Shown here one piece after another: positions 1-11,650 of a DNA stretch of 64,000 nucleotides (positions within the stretch are counted from its first letter, which is position 1; every line of letters starts with the position of its first letter). The notes under the pieces are model-generated. The model was not told the origin of the DNA and made no database searches. It worked only from the letters and a program-made list of their open reading frames with translations. Made by a program: the position numbers and the translations under genes. Source of the stretch: Miscanthus floridulus (taxonomy: Eukaryota > Streptophyta > Magnoliopsida > Poales > Poaceae); assembly GCF_019320115.1 (NCBI RefSeq), contig NC_089588.1:120649707-120713706 (forward strand), written 5' to 3'.

Positions 1-245
1 GAGACGCTCGGCGCCAGGCATGGCGGCCGCGTCGCGCGCGCTCACCCGCGCATACCACCGCGCGCTCGAGGCCTCGGTGGCGCGCAACTTCCCCAACAAC
101 GGATGCATCTCCTGCATGTGCCACAACACCGACATGCTCTACAGGGCGCGACAGACCGCCGTTGTGCGCGCCTCCGACGACTTCTACCCGCGCGACCCGG
201 CGTCGCACACCGTCCACGTCTCCTCCGTCGCCTACAACACCCTCT
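1..245 (+). pseudogene. Raffinose synthase / SIP-type (GH36) fragment, broken
   Basis: The translation contains [24 protein letters not shown] and [11 protein letters not shown], which I recognise as the conserved core of plant raffinose synthase and seed-imbibition (SIP) proteins, glycoside hydrolase family 36. The RASDDFYP block is conserved around the acidic active-site region of the family. The family normally continues for some 200 more residues after AYNTL, but here the similarity ends at about base 245. A second break lies inside it: bases 1-33 read [11 protein letters not shown] in frame 1, whereas from base 41 the family sequence is in frame 2, so a one-base shift sits between 34 and 41. 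The match runs off the left edge, so the upstream part may lie outside the window. An ATG at 20 is internal to the family sequence and not a real start. Assignment is from recognition of motifs, not a search. Confidence 0.75.
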
Positions 246-745
246 TGACGATAGCACCACCGACGCGAGCGTGGCCACTGTCTCCAGGATGGCACCGGTG
301 CTCCTGTCGCTGCCACTGCCGGTCTGCACTGGGAGTTCGGGAAGCCGCTGGGGACGCCCGCGCCGGGGCTCGCCGCGCAGGGCTGCGCGAGGGGCCGCTC
401 CGCCGTAGCCACGCGAGGACCTGCTGTATCCGGCCGCACGAGGGGCCGTTGCGCCTGCTGCATCCGTCCGCGTGAGGGGCCGCGCCGCCGGGGCCATGCC
501 GTAGCAGAAGAGGCTGCGGGCGCTCACCGTTGCAGAAGAAGAAAAGGGCGCATGTGAGCGTAGCGCGGGCGAGCGTGTACGGCAGCGCATGCAGGCGGGC
601 GAGCAGGGCGGAGCCCATGCCAGCGAAGCGCAGGCGAAGCGCATGGGGGCGGGCGGGCTGTGCGCGGGTGAGCGGAGTGCATGCGGACGGGCGAAGCCTC
701 ACGTGCGTACGTGGACAGCCACGTCGACTGCTTGACACTGCCTGG
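246..745. other. GC-rich stretch, no recognised gene
   Basis: Very GC-rich sequence begins exactly where the raffinose synthase similarity ends. It carries many short overlapping open frames on both strands, as expected from high GC, and repeated GCGGGCGAGC-like words between 540 and 690. I recognise no protein family in any frame. It could be filler joined to the gene fragment by a transposon or by end joining. Confidence 0.5.
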
Positions 746-1660
746 GCTGTTTAGGACCTACATAGATCGAATTAAGTAGATTGGGGAGCCAAGAGTGCGA
801 TTTCATAGTTTGGAGACCCAGACGAAATCAGTCCAATACTTGAAGGCCGGCCGTGCAATTTACTCTTTTTATAACATGGTGGGTGTTATGATTAAGAATG
901 ATCTTCAACAAGTGATCGAGTCTTGACCGTTGGTTTCTTCTAGCATATATGATTAGAGAAAATTCCTTATTTGACTAAAAAAAGAAACTTGTTCTTCCAA
1001 ATTTAGCACCTAAACTTGAAATCTTCTTTTTATCTGGCATCTCTTCAAATTTTTATTCCTAAACCGACACTACCGTGAGATGAGACACACAACAGTGTTA
1101 AGTTCTATTGCGAAAGGACATTTTTGTCCCTCCAATTGTTCCAGCTATTTTTGGTGATTTTCTTTTTCTAGGCACATGAACAGCAGGTAAATTTTTTTGG
1201 GTAGCGGATGTTGGACATGTCGGGCCTGTGCCTGCTTGGGGTGGCCGCGGAGGCCTCGCCATGGGTCCGCCGGGTGGCCTCGAAGGACGGGGGCGCGCGA
1301 GGTGGCTGCAGGGGTAGGGGGCACCGGGGTTGCGCGAGGTCACGCGCAGGGTCGCGTGTGGTGTGCCCATGTCAAGGTAGTGCGGGTTGGCCGTGGAGGC
1401 TAGCCTTGCGTGCGAACATCCAAGTTTCGGACTTATTTCTTTATTAAGCAGACAGGGCATTCTCGTCTTTGTGCATGTAACCCCACATGACAGTTCATAT
1501 TATATGATGCCAAAACAGACGGTATTGTCAGTTTGGGAACAAAAATTTCAAGCGGTACCAGACAAGGAAGATTTCAAGTTTAGTTGCTAAGTTGGGAAGA
1601 GCAAGTTTTTTTGGCACATAAGGAATTTTCTCATATGATTATCTGTTACCAAATCAATAT
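746..1660. other. Intergenic, with a GC-rich patch at about 1197-1410
   Basis: AT-rich sequence without a recognisable gene surrounds a 200-bp GC-rich patch. The patch has short open frames on both strands but no motif I can name. Nothing else is visible here. Confidence 0.4.
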
Positions 1661-1681
1661 CACACACACACACACACACAC

Positions 1682-1765
<84 letters not shown>
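1661..1765. repeat. Compound microsatellite (CA)n(AT)n
   Basis: About eleven CA units (1661-1682) run straight into about forty AT/TA units (1684-1765). The open frames reading through it (poly Thr-His and Tyr-Ile) are artefacts of the repeat. Confidence 0.98.
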
Positions 1766-1770
<5 letters not shown>

Positions 1771-2361
1771 GCAAATATATAGATATACAGATTTTAGGCA
1801 CTGAACATGCATACCATTTGTTGATCAAAACCAAAAAAGTTTGGCATTTTCAAATAATAATAACAAGCCATAATATGGCTTCCTAGAATTAAAAAGTACA
1901 AGTTGGGTCAATTTCTTATCTAGATGAGTCATACCATTTACCAAAACCGCCATATACATACTTGGCTGCTAGAAACTTGTATAGCGTCGCCGCTGTTTGT
2001 AACATCGTCCATGTATGTGGCTTTAGCCTAATCTTGTTAATTATTTGTTCTTGGTGTGGTACACCCAAACCGCTGCCGCTATCTATTTTGTTCCTGGTAT
2101 TGCTATAAGGATCGGACTACATCATATAGCGCTGCTCTGCTTTGGGATAGGCTACTGGCTACTCATTAAAATTTGTTTACTTTAGATAGGAAATCATATA
2201 TAATTTATACAGATACTTTACACTCAAGAAGGGAAGGTTACCTCTTCGTCATAGCGTTGCAACGGCCTGATGCGACTATGCAAGCATCACAAAACCACAG
2301 ATAAAAACCGTAGGACGTGTTAGTCTATACTTGTTTTTAATTTTTTATTTACACAAGGTAA
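1766..2361. other. Intergenic, nothing recognised
   Basis: AT-rich sequence with no gene, inverted repeat or transposon end that I can support. Confidence 0.4.
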
Positions 2362-3018
2362 CGTGCCCGTGCATTGCTACGGGACAACTAAATCTTTTGT
2401 ACTAAAAACACACGGATCGCACGATAAGATAACAATAATGTTAAATTAAATACCGACGTCAAAGTGATATTTAATTCAAAAAGCAAAGTTCATGAAATTA
2501 ACACAGTCACGGAGAGCGCGATGTTGCAGGCTCACAAACTCTATTGTATAGACTTTTTCGTGATACGACTAAGATAATATTTTATATCGGCAGAAAGAAT
2601 TCTACGATATCCATTTCTTTCATGCGCCAATAAATCCATGAATAAGTTTCACTGCATCTCCATATAATCATGTACACACAGATTCGAGTATATATGTAAA
2701 TAGGTTCGTGCCCGTGCGTTGCTACGGGACAACTAAACTTTTGTACTAAAAACACACGGATCGCACGATAAGATAACAATACTGTAAAAGTATATGACCG
2801 ACGTTAAAGTGACATTTAATCCAAAAAGCTAAATTCATAAAATTTACACAGTCACAGAGAGCATGGCGTCGCAGGCTCACAAACTCTACCGTGTAGATCT
2901 CTAAGATCATTTTTTATAACGGCAGGAAGAGATTTTCGATATCCATTTCTTTCGTGTGCCAACAAATCCACGAATAAGTTCCACCACATGTCCATACCAT
3001 CCTGTACACGACGCTGGC
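2362..3018. repeat. Tandem direct repeat, unit about 344 bp, two diverged copies
   Basis: The segment starting CGTGCCCGTGC at 2362 recurs at 2706. Landmarks keep their order and spacing in both: the hairpin word CCCGTGCGTTGCTACGGG (with A for G at 2372 in copy 1), the run ACACACGGATCGCACGATAA, CAGTCAC-GAGAGC, CAGGCTCACAAACTCTA, and GATATCCATTTCTTTC. Identity is roughly 80 percent by eye. The CCCGT...ACGGG stem with a short loop is shared by both starts. Confidence 0.8.
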
Positions 3019-3148
3019 AAGCGAATTAGCCACAACTTATGTAATTAGTTTTATAATTAGCTCATGTTTAGTCCTCCTAATTGATATCCAAAAATTCAAT
3101 GTGACAGGGACTAAAGTTTAGTCCTGGGATCCAAACACCCCCTAACTC
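3019..3148. mobile_element. 3' end of a common grass MITE (superfamily not assigned)
   Basis: The sequence contains TAGCTCATGTTTAGTCCTCC, then GACAGGGACTAAAGTTTAG and ends ATCCAAACACCCCC. This is the familiar end of a high-copy grass MITE. Only this end is present; I do not see the matching terminus upstream, where the tandem duplication lies, so the element is truncated. Confidence 0.5.
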
Positions 3149-3429
3149 TCGACTCCTGCTGGCTGCTTATTTGCACCACCATGCCTATGTGTCTGCACGT
3201 ATATACTCTAATACCAGAACGTCTAAGATGGTCTTTATTGTCCACCCTTTGAAAATATCATAACTTTAAGGTTGCCATTTGTGTATGCTGTAGGATTGGG
3301 ATGCTTTGCACTGATCCATGAGGGTGTCCATGAGAGTCAAAATTTTTGATGCCATTATGATGTCTAAGCTTATCAATTAGACAGAGACGAACTTGATTGT
3401 TAAAATATTTTCAACACTGCTTTCATATA

Positions 3430-3685
3430 CTCCCTCTATCCCAAAATAGAATTCATTCTCTCATCCCGAGAAGTCAATTTTTTTAACTTCGACCAATTAT
3501 ATATAAAAGAATATTAATATTTATAATACATAATTAGTATCATTACATAGACCATTGAATATATTTTCATAATAAACTTATTTGGAGATATAAATGTTGC
3601 ACGTATTTTTTACAAACCTAGTCAAAGTTATGAAAGTTTGACCTGCACACATCCCATAATGACTTATATTTTGGGGCAGAGGAAG
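3430..3685. mobile_element. Stowaway (Tc1/mariner) MITE with TA target duplication
   Basis: The 256-bp element starts CTCCCTCTATCCCAAAATA and ends TATTTTGGGGCAGAGGAAG, imperfect inverted repeats of the classic Stowaway type. It is flanked by TA at 3428-3429 and TA at 3686-3687. The interior is AT-rich and non-coding and includes the usual AGTCAAAGTTATGAAAGTTTG block. This is a passive element mobilised by mariner-like transposases elsewhere. Confidence 0.92.
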
Positions 3686-3962
3686 TATATGCTAATGGGA
3701 GTAGTCAACTGTAAGTCGTGGTGAACACAATAATACTTTCATATTATATGCTAATTGGAGTACGAAGAAACGCAGGGGAATTGACCTATATACGAATGGT
3801 GGGAATATTCGTTTAGGAAATTACAGAAGGTTCACCAGTCTCACCAGGTATAACCTGCACATCTTTTATTTGGCACCACTGATGTTCTCAAGGAACAGCC
3901 ACTTTTTAATTTCAGGTCCGCATGCTGAAAACGCTAAAATTAAGGGCCTATCTCATTGAGTC

Positions 3963-4294
3963 GTCTTGCTTGATCTTTGCCAATTGTTTCCTTCCATGTA
4001 TGATTATTGTTTCCTTCCATGCATGTGGCCTCAGGTGATCGATTTGTTTCCTTCAAAGCAGGCGGGGATCGCAGGGATGGCAGTTTCTTTTTCTATCGCG
4101 CGGGGTATCGCATGGCCGGAAGGGAGGAGTCTTGCTTGATCTTTGCCAATTGTTTCCTTCCATGCATGATTATTGTTTCCTTCCATGCATGTGGCCTCAG
4201 GTGATCGATTTGTTTCCTTCAAAGCAGGCGGGGATCGCAGGGATGACAGTTTCTTTTTCTATCGCGTGGGGTATCGCATGGCCGGAAGGGAGGA
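3963..4294. repeat. Tandem duplication, 166-bp unit, two near-identical copies
   Basis: GTCTTGCTTGATCTTTGCC at 3963 recurs at 4129 and the match continues to GGAAGGGAGGAG at about 4292. Only a few bases differ, so the duplication is recent. Inside each unit TTGTTTCCTTCCATG occurs twice. Short open frames that recur in both units follow from the duplication and have no family resemblance. Confidence 0.92.
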
Positions 4295-4587
4295 GCGACC
4301 CAAAAAAAAGTCGCACAAAAAAATAGTCTTACTTTTAGTCTTTTTAGTTGTATAGGAGATTTGTGTGAACATCCCACACTTCTTTTTGTTTCTTTAGCAT
4401 CTATACCTTCTATTTCTTTCCCATTTCTCATATAAAGGTTTAGCCTAATAGCTCTAGCTGCAAGAGTTATGAAGGATTTGATGTTTTTCCTCTGTATATA
4501 AAACCATTTAATTATAGGATCGCTCAATCGAATACTATTAATGTGGTGGCTTAGGAATTTCAAGATATAAGTAACCTACTCCGTAGC

Positions 4588-5027
4588 TAGAGCATCTCCA
4601 TGAGTCCCCAAAAGCCTCCTAATCTAGGATTTTTGGCAAGAATAGAAAAAATCCATCTCCAAGAATTCCTAATCCCACCACCCAATCTTTTGGCAATTGG
4701 AAAAAATCATCTAAAGCGCGGATATATCCGCGCGTTGAAGACGTACGTATCCGTCTGCCAATCTAAAGTGGAAGGGCGTGCAAAAGAATAAAGAGTAGGA
4801 AATGATTCCTAATGCAAATATACAGGATAGAATGAATATATAAAAATGGTTAGGATAATTTAAAAATAGTATAGGATTGCTGATGTAAAATTGTCTTCTA
4901 TATTTTAGGAGTGAATTATAGAAAACTGTTGAATATGGTCTTATTTATTTTTCCGAATACTTTTTGGCGAGTTGGAAAACTCTATGGTTTTGAGAAGAAA
5001 TTCTTGGGAACTCTGGGAGACGCTCTA
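4588..5027. mobile_element. MITE with about 20-bp terminal inverted repeats
   Basis: The left end reads TAGAGCATCTCCATGAGTCC, and the right end, read on the other strand, is TAGAGCGTCTCCCAGAGTTC. The 440-bp interior is AT-rich and non-coding. GAGCATCTCC ends are widespread in grass MITEs; I do not assign a superfamily because no clear target duplication is visible. Confidence 0.7.
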
Positions 5028-5073
5028 AAAAAATACATAGTTAAAGCGCTATTGTCAATTGGCCCCACCTGCT

Positions 5074-5145
5074 GGTAACAATAATTCCACACCGATCATG
5101 GGCCATCTTGGTAACAATAATTCCACACCGCTCATGGGCCATTTC
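5074..5145. repeat. 36-bp tandem duplication
   Basis: GGTAACAATAATTCCACACC at 5074 is repeated at 5110, with one or two differences in the 36-bp unit. Confidence 0.9.
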
Positions 5146-5815
5146 AGTGCAGACAGTCAGAGGCAGATGGTGCATCTCCGGACAAAATTCCAGGGCTTCG
5201 TGAGTCCACAGCGCCATCCAACTTGCGCAACTCAGGACCAACTTGTGTTGCAACTTGCAACGGTAACTCGTCGTTCATTTGTCCAAGCGATCCCTAGCAC
5301 ATCGTCTGCTCACAGGCTTGATGGACATGAGCATCTCCATCCCCGTGAGTTCACAGTACCAGATGTATTAACAAAAACCATATATCTAAAAAAGCAAGAT
5401 TGATTCACAATTTGAAACAACGAAGGGAGTATCAATGAACTAAACTTGCAGCCAGCTTGCGTCGAGTGGTTTAGTTTATTTTACACCGATGAAAATTAGT
5501 TTTTCTTTGAAAAGCGAACAATTTCTGTATCTGCGATTGCACACAGCCAAGTTCCGGATTGTCGTATATTAGGACATCTCTAATAGGACAAGTCAGCTAA
5601 CTCTAACCACAACAATTTTTTCTTACGCGTCATTGCCAAACTACGTCTTATAAATTGTTCTGAAGACGATAAAGGTCGTTTTCTGTGTTTTCCCTCTGTC
5701 AGGTCCTGTTTGGATTCAAGAAGATAATAGTTAGCTGATAATAATTATCTTCTTGGATCGAAATAGGTCTTGCTAATAGTTTTGCTAATTGTTAGAGTAG
5801 TAGTCAAGTAACAAT
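5146..5815. other. Intergenic; small inverted repeat at 5713-5757
   Basis: No gene recognised. A short inverted repeat (GATTCAAGAAGATAAT against ATTATCTTCTTGGATC) lies about 60 bp left of the CACTA insertion. The word CGAAGGGAGTA near 5417-5427 may be the worn end of another Stowaway element. Confidence 0.4.
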
Positions 5816-6075
5816 CACTACTACAAAAAACATTTATAGCAATGGGATAATTTTTTGGGTGGAACCGCACCTACAGTGGGCGTGCTCGGAACCCACGAGA
5901 CCAGCCGCCACTACAAATGAAACAATAGGGGCGGCTGGTGATACAAGCCGCACCTACAAATGGGTCGATTTATAAGGGCGGTTGGTGATTGAGCCGCCCC
6001 TAAAAATGCCCCATGTATAAATATATGCGATTTGTAGGAGCGGCTCAATCACTAGCCGCCCTTATAAATGACCCA
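5816..6075. repeat. CACTA left TIR and subterminal repeat cluster
   Basis: After the CACTA end, the words GGGGCGGCT, GGGCGGTTGG, GAGCCGCCCC and CTAGCCGCCC alternate in both orientations between 5925 and 6062, each next to TACAAATG- or TATAAATG-like words. Such alternating subterminal motifs are the usual transposase binding sites in this superfamily. The three bases left of the end are AAT, a candidate target duplication that cannot be tested without the other end. Confidence 0.8.
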
Positions 6076-6768
6076 CGTATAAAAAACTGCAGCCCCTTCT
6101 TCTTCCTCAGGTCACTAACTCCAACCCATGAAAAAATGTGGGGAGGCTTTGGGCACCTCCCAAAAATTACTCTATTAAGGGAAAATGTTTTGATCTCAAA
6201 TCCTTTGGTAGAGAGATTGTAAAAGGTAAAAAAAATGCTATTCCACACTTTTTTTTTGAAGTTTTAATGGTTGGTTAGTGAGTAATTAGAGTTTTGCTTT
6301 TCTCTCTCTTCTATGGTGCTTGAGCTACTTATGAAGCAAATTAGACCCAAGTTTTGAATGTACTAGGGTAAATTAGGTAGGGAAACAAGATCATACCCTT
6401 ATCTGGTCCATGTTTCTTGATTTTAGTGAATAATTAGTTAGTTTTATGGATGTTTCATGTGCATGTAGATCTAGATCTAGGGTTTATTTTTTTTATTAAT
6501 TTCATTTTTATAAATTGATGTTTGATGAAATTGGAATATGGTTTGCATGAAAGATATTGGGTAAAATATAATTGTTGCTAATTATTGTCTTTGAAATTGT
6601 TTATTGTAATCAACAAATATGTATTTTAATTATTTATGGATAAATGAGACATTAATTAATTTTTCTCTACCATGGTGTGTTTGTATGCTTCATATAATTA
6701 TATTTGATTTATATTCATATATATCTAAAGTATATACAATTATTCTCAAGTAATTATTAATTTGATTC

Positions 6769-6771
<3 letters not shown>

Positions 6772-6814
<43 letters not shown>
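6772..6814. repeat. (TA)n microsatellite
   Basis: About twenty-one uninterrupted TA units, 50 bp upstream of the transposase start. Confidence 0.97.
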
Positions 6815-6817
<3 letters not shown>

Positions 6818-6867
6818 TAAGTAGTCATTTAATGTTTGTTTTGTTGTTGTTGTAAAAGATAGAGTAC

Positions 6868-9800
6868 ATGAACTCTTGGATGTATGGTTCATTAAGGTTC
6901 ATGGTAGGTTTCTATGAAGAGGTGGATAAATTTATTGAAGCCGCAGAGAAGCTTGCAACGACGTTGACAAAGACTAAGGATACAATTATTTGTCCCTGTA
7001 AAGATTGCAAAAACCGTATGGTATGGACAGATGCGACTATCATTAGATCACATTTGATTATGCGAGGATTTATTGAGGACTACACAGTGTTGATTCATCA
7101 TGGTGAAATGGTTATTGTTAACGACGAAGATGAGGAGGAATACGACGATGAAACCCTAGAATCCCTGTCCCAATATTCAGCAGAGCTTGATGCACGAATG
7201 AATCACGAGTTTGACAATGATCAAGGTGGTGATACTGGTGGTTGGGATGGTAACAATGAAGGTGGTGCCAATAATGATGGTGGAGCACGTATCGGGGATA
7301 AAGATGATTTGGAGGACATGATTCGAGCCCTTGGACCAGAGCTTTTACTAAAGAGCCTGAAAGGTCTAGAAAATTTGGAAAGGGTGACAAAAGCATCGAA
7401 GGAGACTATGTATGGTGTTGAAAAGGGCTATCCGACACATTGGACATTGCTACGTTTTGTGCTTGAGCTACTCATCCTGAAGGCTAAGTACGGCTGGTCA
7501 GACTGTAGTTTCAATGATCTATTGCGTCTCCTGTCATGGGTGCTGCCACAACCAAACTCAGTTCCCGCCAACACATACCAAGCGAAGAAGGTCATAAGTC
7601 CATTGACAATGGGGGTTGAAAAAATCCATGCATGCCCCAACCACTGTATCCTTTTTCATGGAGAAATATTCAAGTCACTGGATAAATGTCTCTAGTGTGG
7701 GGCCAGCCTATACAAGAACAATGACCTTTATGGTGGGGACGAAGCCTCCACGGGGAAAAAGAGGAATAAGAAGGGTACAAAAAAGGTGGTATAAGAATCT
7801 CAGCCCCTAGAGGACACTCCATTAGGCAACGATGCAAAGCAGAGAAGAATTACTGCCTTGATAATGTGGTACCTGCTAGTGACCGACCGCTTGAGACATA
7901 TCTTCCTAAACCCTAAAGAAGCCGCACTCATGACATGGTGAGATGATGAGCGCAAGGTGGATGATGATAAGATTGCACACTCGGCTGATTGTAGTCAGTG
8001 GCAAAGGATCGATAAGAAGCACAAAGAATTCAGCGATGACCCAAGGAATGTATGGTTTCGCTTGAGCACCGATGGAATGAATCCCTTCAATGAGAGGATG
8101 AGTGACCATAGCACTTGGCCAGTGATCTTGACCATGTACAACATCCCAACGTGGTTGTGTTAGAAGAGAAAGTACATTCTCCTCACTATTCTTATTTTTG
8201 GCCCTAAACAACCATGCATTGATATAGATGTGTTCCTCGAACCTTTGATGCAAGAAATAGAGAGGCTATGGAGGCATGGGGAGCCGATGTACAATGCGTT
8301 CCGAAAGGATCAGAGGACTTCATATGTAGAGCAATAGTATTTGTTACTACCTATGATTACCCCGCGTTGTTTGCTTTGTTTGGACAGATCAAAGGGAAGA
8401 TGGGATGCCTAGTTTGCTTGGATGGTACTACATGGGTGTTCCTAGATGCATCCAAGAAGATAGTTTACCTAAGGAACCTGTGCTTCTTAAAGACAAGTCA
8501 CAAGTACCGCAACAAATTGTTCTTTAGATTTTATAACAACACCCCGGAGATTGAACCCCCTCCATAGAGATGTCATAACGGAGAACACGTGTACAGAATG
8601 GTGAAAAAATACACGTTGTCTATGGAAAGAAGAATCCGGATGGGACGAACAGAGATAGAAGCACACCTCCTGTCGAAGGCGTACCTTTCAAGAAACAATC
8701 GATCTTGTTTCAGTATCTGCCTTATTGGCTAGACTTGGAGGCCCCCCATGTCATTGATGCTATGCACGTGCAGAAGAATGTCTTTGAGAGTCTCATTGCT
8801 ACCTAGATGGACACAGGCAAGTCAAAGGATGGTCTAAAATCTTAGAAAGACATGGTGCAGCTAAACATGATGCCACAGCTTCACCCAGTACCTAAGGCTA
8901 ATGGAAAATACACTCTGCTCGCAGCGTGCTAAAACCTAACACCAGAAGAGGAGAGCTATATGCACTTTCCTAAGGGGGTCAAAGTCTTGACTGGGTTTTC
9001 AGCGAATGTGAAGAAGCTAATGTCGCCGAAGGACTTGTCAATAACACACTGCAAGGCTCACGATTGTCATGTGATGCTGATAGTGTTTCTACCTATTGCA
9101 ATAAGGGCAATAAAGACAGAGTTCTTGAAAATGGCCATCACCCGCATGTGCTACTTCTTTTCGAAAGTCTCACAGAAGACGATCGGTAAGCAAGAGCTGA
9201 GTGACCTACATGAATTTATGGTGGAGACACAAAACCAACTAGAGATGTGTTTACCTCCTGCTTTTTTTGACATAATGCCACATCTTATGATTCACATGGT
9301 TCATCAAATACAGGCGTTGGACCCTTGCTACTTGCATGAAATGTGGTCCTACGAGCGGTTCATGTCGGTTCTAAGTCGATATGTGCATAATCGAGCATAC
9401 CCAAAGGGCTCCATGATAGAGGGTTACAGTACTGAAGAAGTCATTGAGTGCTGTCAAGAGTACCTAAAAGTACAGAAAGAGATTGGTAAACCCGATTCTC
9501 GTCACAAGGGTAGGCTGGCTGGGAAGGGCACCAGTGGTAGAAAAGTGTTCATCGACCATGATTACAAAGAGGTGAGTCAAGTGCATTACAGTGTCTTGCA
9601 GAGTACACAACTGATGCAACCGTATATTGATGAACACTTGGCTATCATTATGGCAGAAGGAATTGGTCGTTCAGATGATTGGGTCATGAAACAACATAAG
9701 CAACGACTAACTACTTGGTTGAAGGACCAAAACATATCGCCTAGAGAAACCATAAACTCTATTACCATCAATAGGTTGGCGGAGGGGCCATCGAGACAAG

Positions 9801-10360
9801 TGACATCTTAGAAAGCTTATGACATCAATGGGTATACATACTATACCCACGCAAAGGATAGTAAAAATGTGAACCAAAACAACGACGTTTGAATAGAAGC
9901 TCTCGATGGAGTGGGGCGAAAGATCCAATACTTTGGCATCATTGAAGAGACGAGAACTTGACTATGAAAGGTATATAACGGTGGCCCTGTTTCAATGCCG
10001 TTGGATCAAACAACACCAACTGAACGAGATCGGATTAAGAGTCCTGGACCTCGAGAATCTAGGCTACCAAGATGACCCTTGGGTGCTCGCTTCACATGTC
10101 GCACAAGTTTTCTATATGCCTGGCCCACAAAGTAACCTCCCCCAAAGAAGAAGACAAAGCACGTGGTTGCCTCTGGGAAACAGCACATTATCGGAGTTGA
10201 CGGCGTGGACGATGTTGAAGCTTACAATAACTACGATGAGATGCCACTATTCATAGACTTTCCTAAGAAGATCAGTGTTGTGGAAAAGAACCTTCCCGAA
10301 GACATATTGCCATGGGAACGAAAAGGTGTCAAGGAAAAGTCTTTATACCGGGCTAGCTAG
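6868..10360 (+). pseudogene. TNP2-like CACTA transposase relic
   Basis: The start at 6868 gives MNSWMYGSLRF, the standard opening of plant TNP2 proteins, and the next 100 residues with ICPCKDCKN form the transposase-associated domain (Cys-rich, residues about 15-80) followed by an acidic tract. The Transposase_21 core is spread over 7600-8570 in shifting frames (CPNHCILF, DGMNPF, WPVILTMYNIPTWLC, GCLVCLDGTTWVFL). A DUF4218-like region is open at 8960-9811 (THCKAHDCHVM, LPPAFFDIMPHLMIHMVHQI, YERFMSVLSRYVHNRAYPKG). A DUF4216-like region follows at 9906-10250 (FQCRWIKQHQ, GYQDDPWVLASHVAQVFY), then one more frameshift before VDGVDDVEAYNNYDEMP and a stop at 10,360. Several stops (for example TAG at 7693 and 8161) are one C-to-T step from CAG. 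Domain order matches the family; the copy is dead. Confidence 0.9.
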
Positions 10361-10420
10361 TTGTTGAACATGGAGTGTTTGTGTAAGTGTGTGTATTTGT
10401 AAGACTTTATTTATGCATGC

Positions 10421-10506
10421 GTGTGAGACTATATATTTATGTATGTGTGTGAGACTATATATTTATGTATGTGTGTGAGACTATATTTTTGCATGTGTGT
10501 GAGACT
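10421..10506. repeat. 26-bp minisatellite, four units
   Basis: GTGTGAGACTATATATTTAT recurs with GAGACT at 10,425, 10,451, 10,477 and 10,501, just downstream of the transposase relic. Confidence 0.9.
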
Positions 10507-10549
10507 ACCCTTTGTAATATCCAGATGAATCTATTTCAACATCCACTCT

Positions 10550-11235
10550 ATTACTACTATGAAATCACTTAACACTTTATGAAATGAAGAAATAACCAAA
10601 ATAAAAGTTAGAAATCTTGATGAGTTATACAAGTTTTATATTCATCACCTTTACAGCTAAAATCATTTAGTGGTTGAAAATAAGATTTGAAGTTGTCATT
10701 TTTTGAAATTCAAAATTTGAATTGTCCAAAATTAGTGACAAAGATAGATGACCAGACTAAAATGATAGAGCATGATTTTAGAATTTTTTTTGGAAAAAAC
10801 CCATCACATTTGGAGTTAGTAAGAGGGAGAAAAACTAGTTATAAGTTTCAGCCATAGATTAAAAAGAGCAATCACACTTGTTCATCATTGATCATCATGA
10901 ACAATTGTGATTTTTCTTTTTAATCTCTGGATAAAATTTGTAACTATTCTTTCTGCCTCATACTAACTCCAAATGTGATGATTTTTTATCCGAAAATTTT
11001 CTAAAATCATGCCCTATCCTAGCTAGTCTTTCTCCCTCATACTGTGTAAACTTTTTGTTTAATAAAGTTTGAGCAATTCAAATTTTCAAATTTAAAAAAA
11101 TGACAAGTTCTAACAAGATTTTGAAGCACCAAATGATTTCAGCTGAAAAAGTGATGAATACCAAAGTTGTATAACTCATCAAGATCTAAAACTTTTATTT
11201 TGGTTATTTCTTTATCTGATAAAGTGATAGTAAAT
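10550..11235. repeat. Long imperfect inverted repeat (hairpin), about 690 bp
   Basis: Both arms of about 320 bp fold around a centre near 10,891 (TTGTTCAT ... ATGAACAA). Outer to inner, matching pairs are GAAATAACCAAAATAAAAGT (left, about 10,588) with its reverse complement at about 11,190; GATGAGTTATACAA with TTGTATAACTCATC; and CATCACATTTGGAGTTAGTA with TACTAACTCCAAATGTGATG. It is non-coding and lies between the transposase relic and the right subterminal repeats. Confidence 0.85.
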
Positions 11236-11339
11236 ATTATTTACAAATCAACATGTCTCTCGTATAGTTTATGAAACTATGAGTGATACGTGGATTTGTG
11301 AACAATGTTTACTAACACTTTGTTAAATAAAGAAATGAT

Positions 11340-11650
11340 TAAAAAAAAGTTGTAGATAGTGATGAGTTCAATAACTTTTATGTTCATGACTTTTTAAAAT
11401 CTTGTTTGAAGTTGCCATTTATTAAAATTTAAAATTTGAATTGTTCAAATTTAGTAAAATGAAAAGATGATCAAAATAAAAGTTGTAGATAGCAATATGT
11501 TCAACAACTTTTATGTTCATGACTTTCTTACTTGAAATCATTTAAGGTTTCAAAATCTTGTTTGAAGTTGTCATTTATTGAAATTCAAAATTTAAACTTT
11601 TCAAATTTTGTCAAATGAAAAAATGACAAAAATATAAGTTGTACATCTTA
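11340..11650. repeat. Direct partial copies of the hairpin left arm
   Basis: Words such as AAAATAAAAGTTGTAGATAG, CAACTTTTATGTTCATGAC and TTTGAAGTTGTCATTTATTG occur twice between 11,340 and 11,650 and also, diverged, in the left arm at 10,590-10,720. This AT-rich region is a small family of degenerate repeats. Confidence 0.65.

Noticed and set aside
42..738. Long minus-strand frames in the first 740 bp
   Set aside because: They run antisense through the raffinose synthase fragment and GC-rich filler, are Arg/Ala/Cys-rich and match no family.
2362..3018. Helitron terminus
   Set aside because: The hairpin is there, but the CTRR followed by T and a 5' TC end are not.
5380..5427. Stowaway element ending in CGAAGGGAGTA
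   Set aside because: Only one worn end is visible and no matching start or TA pair was found.
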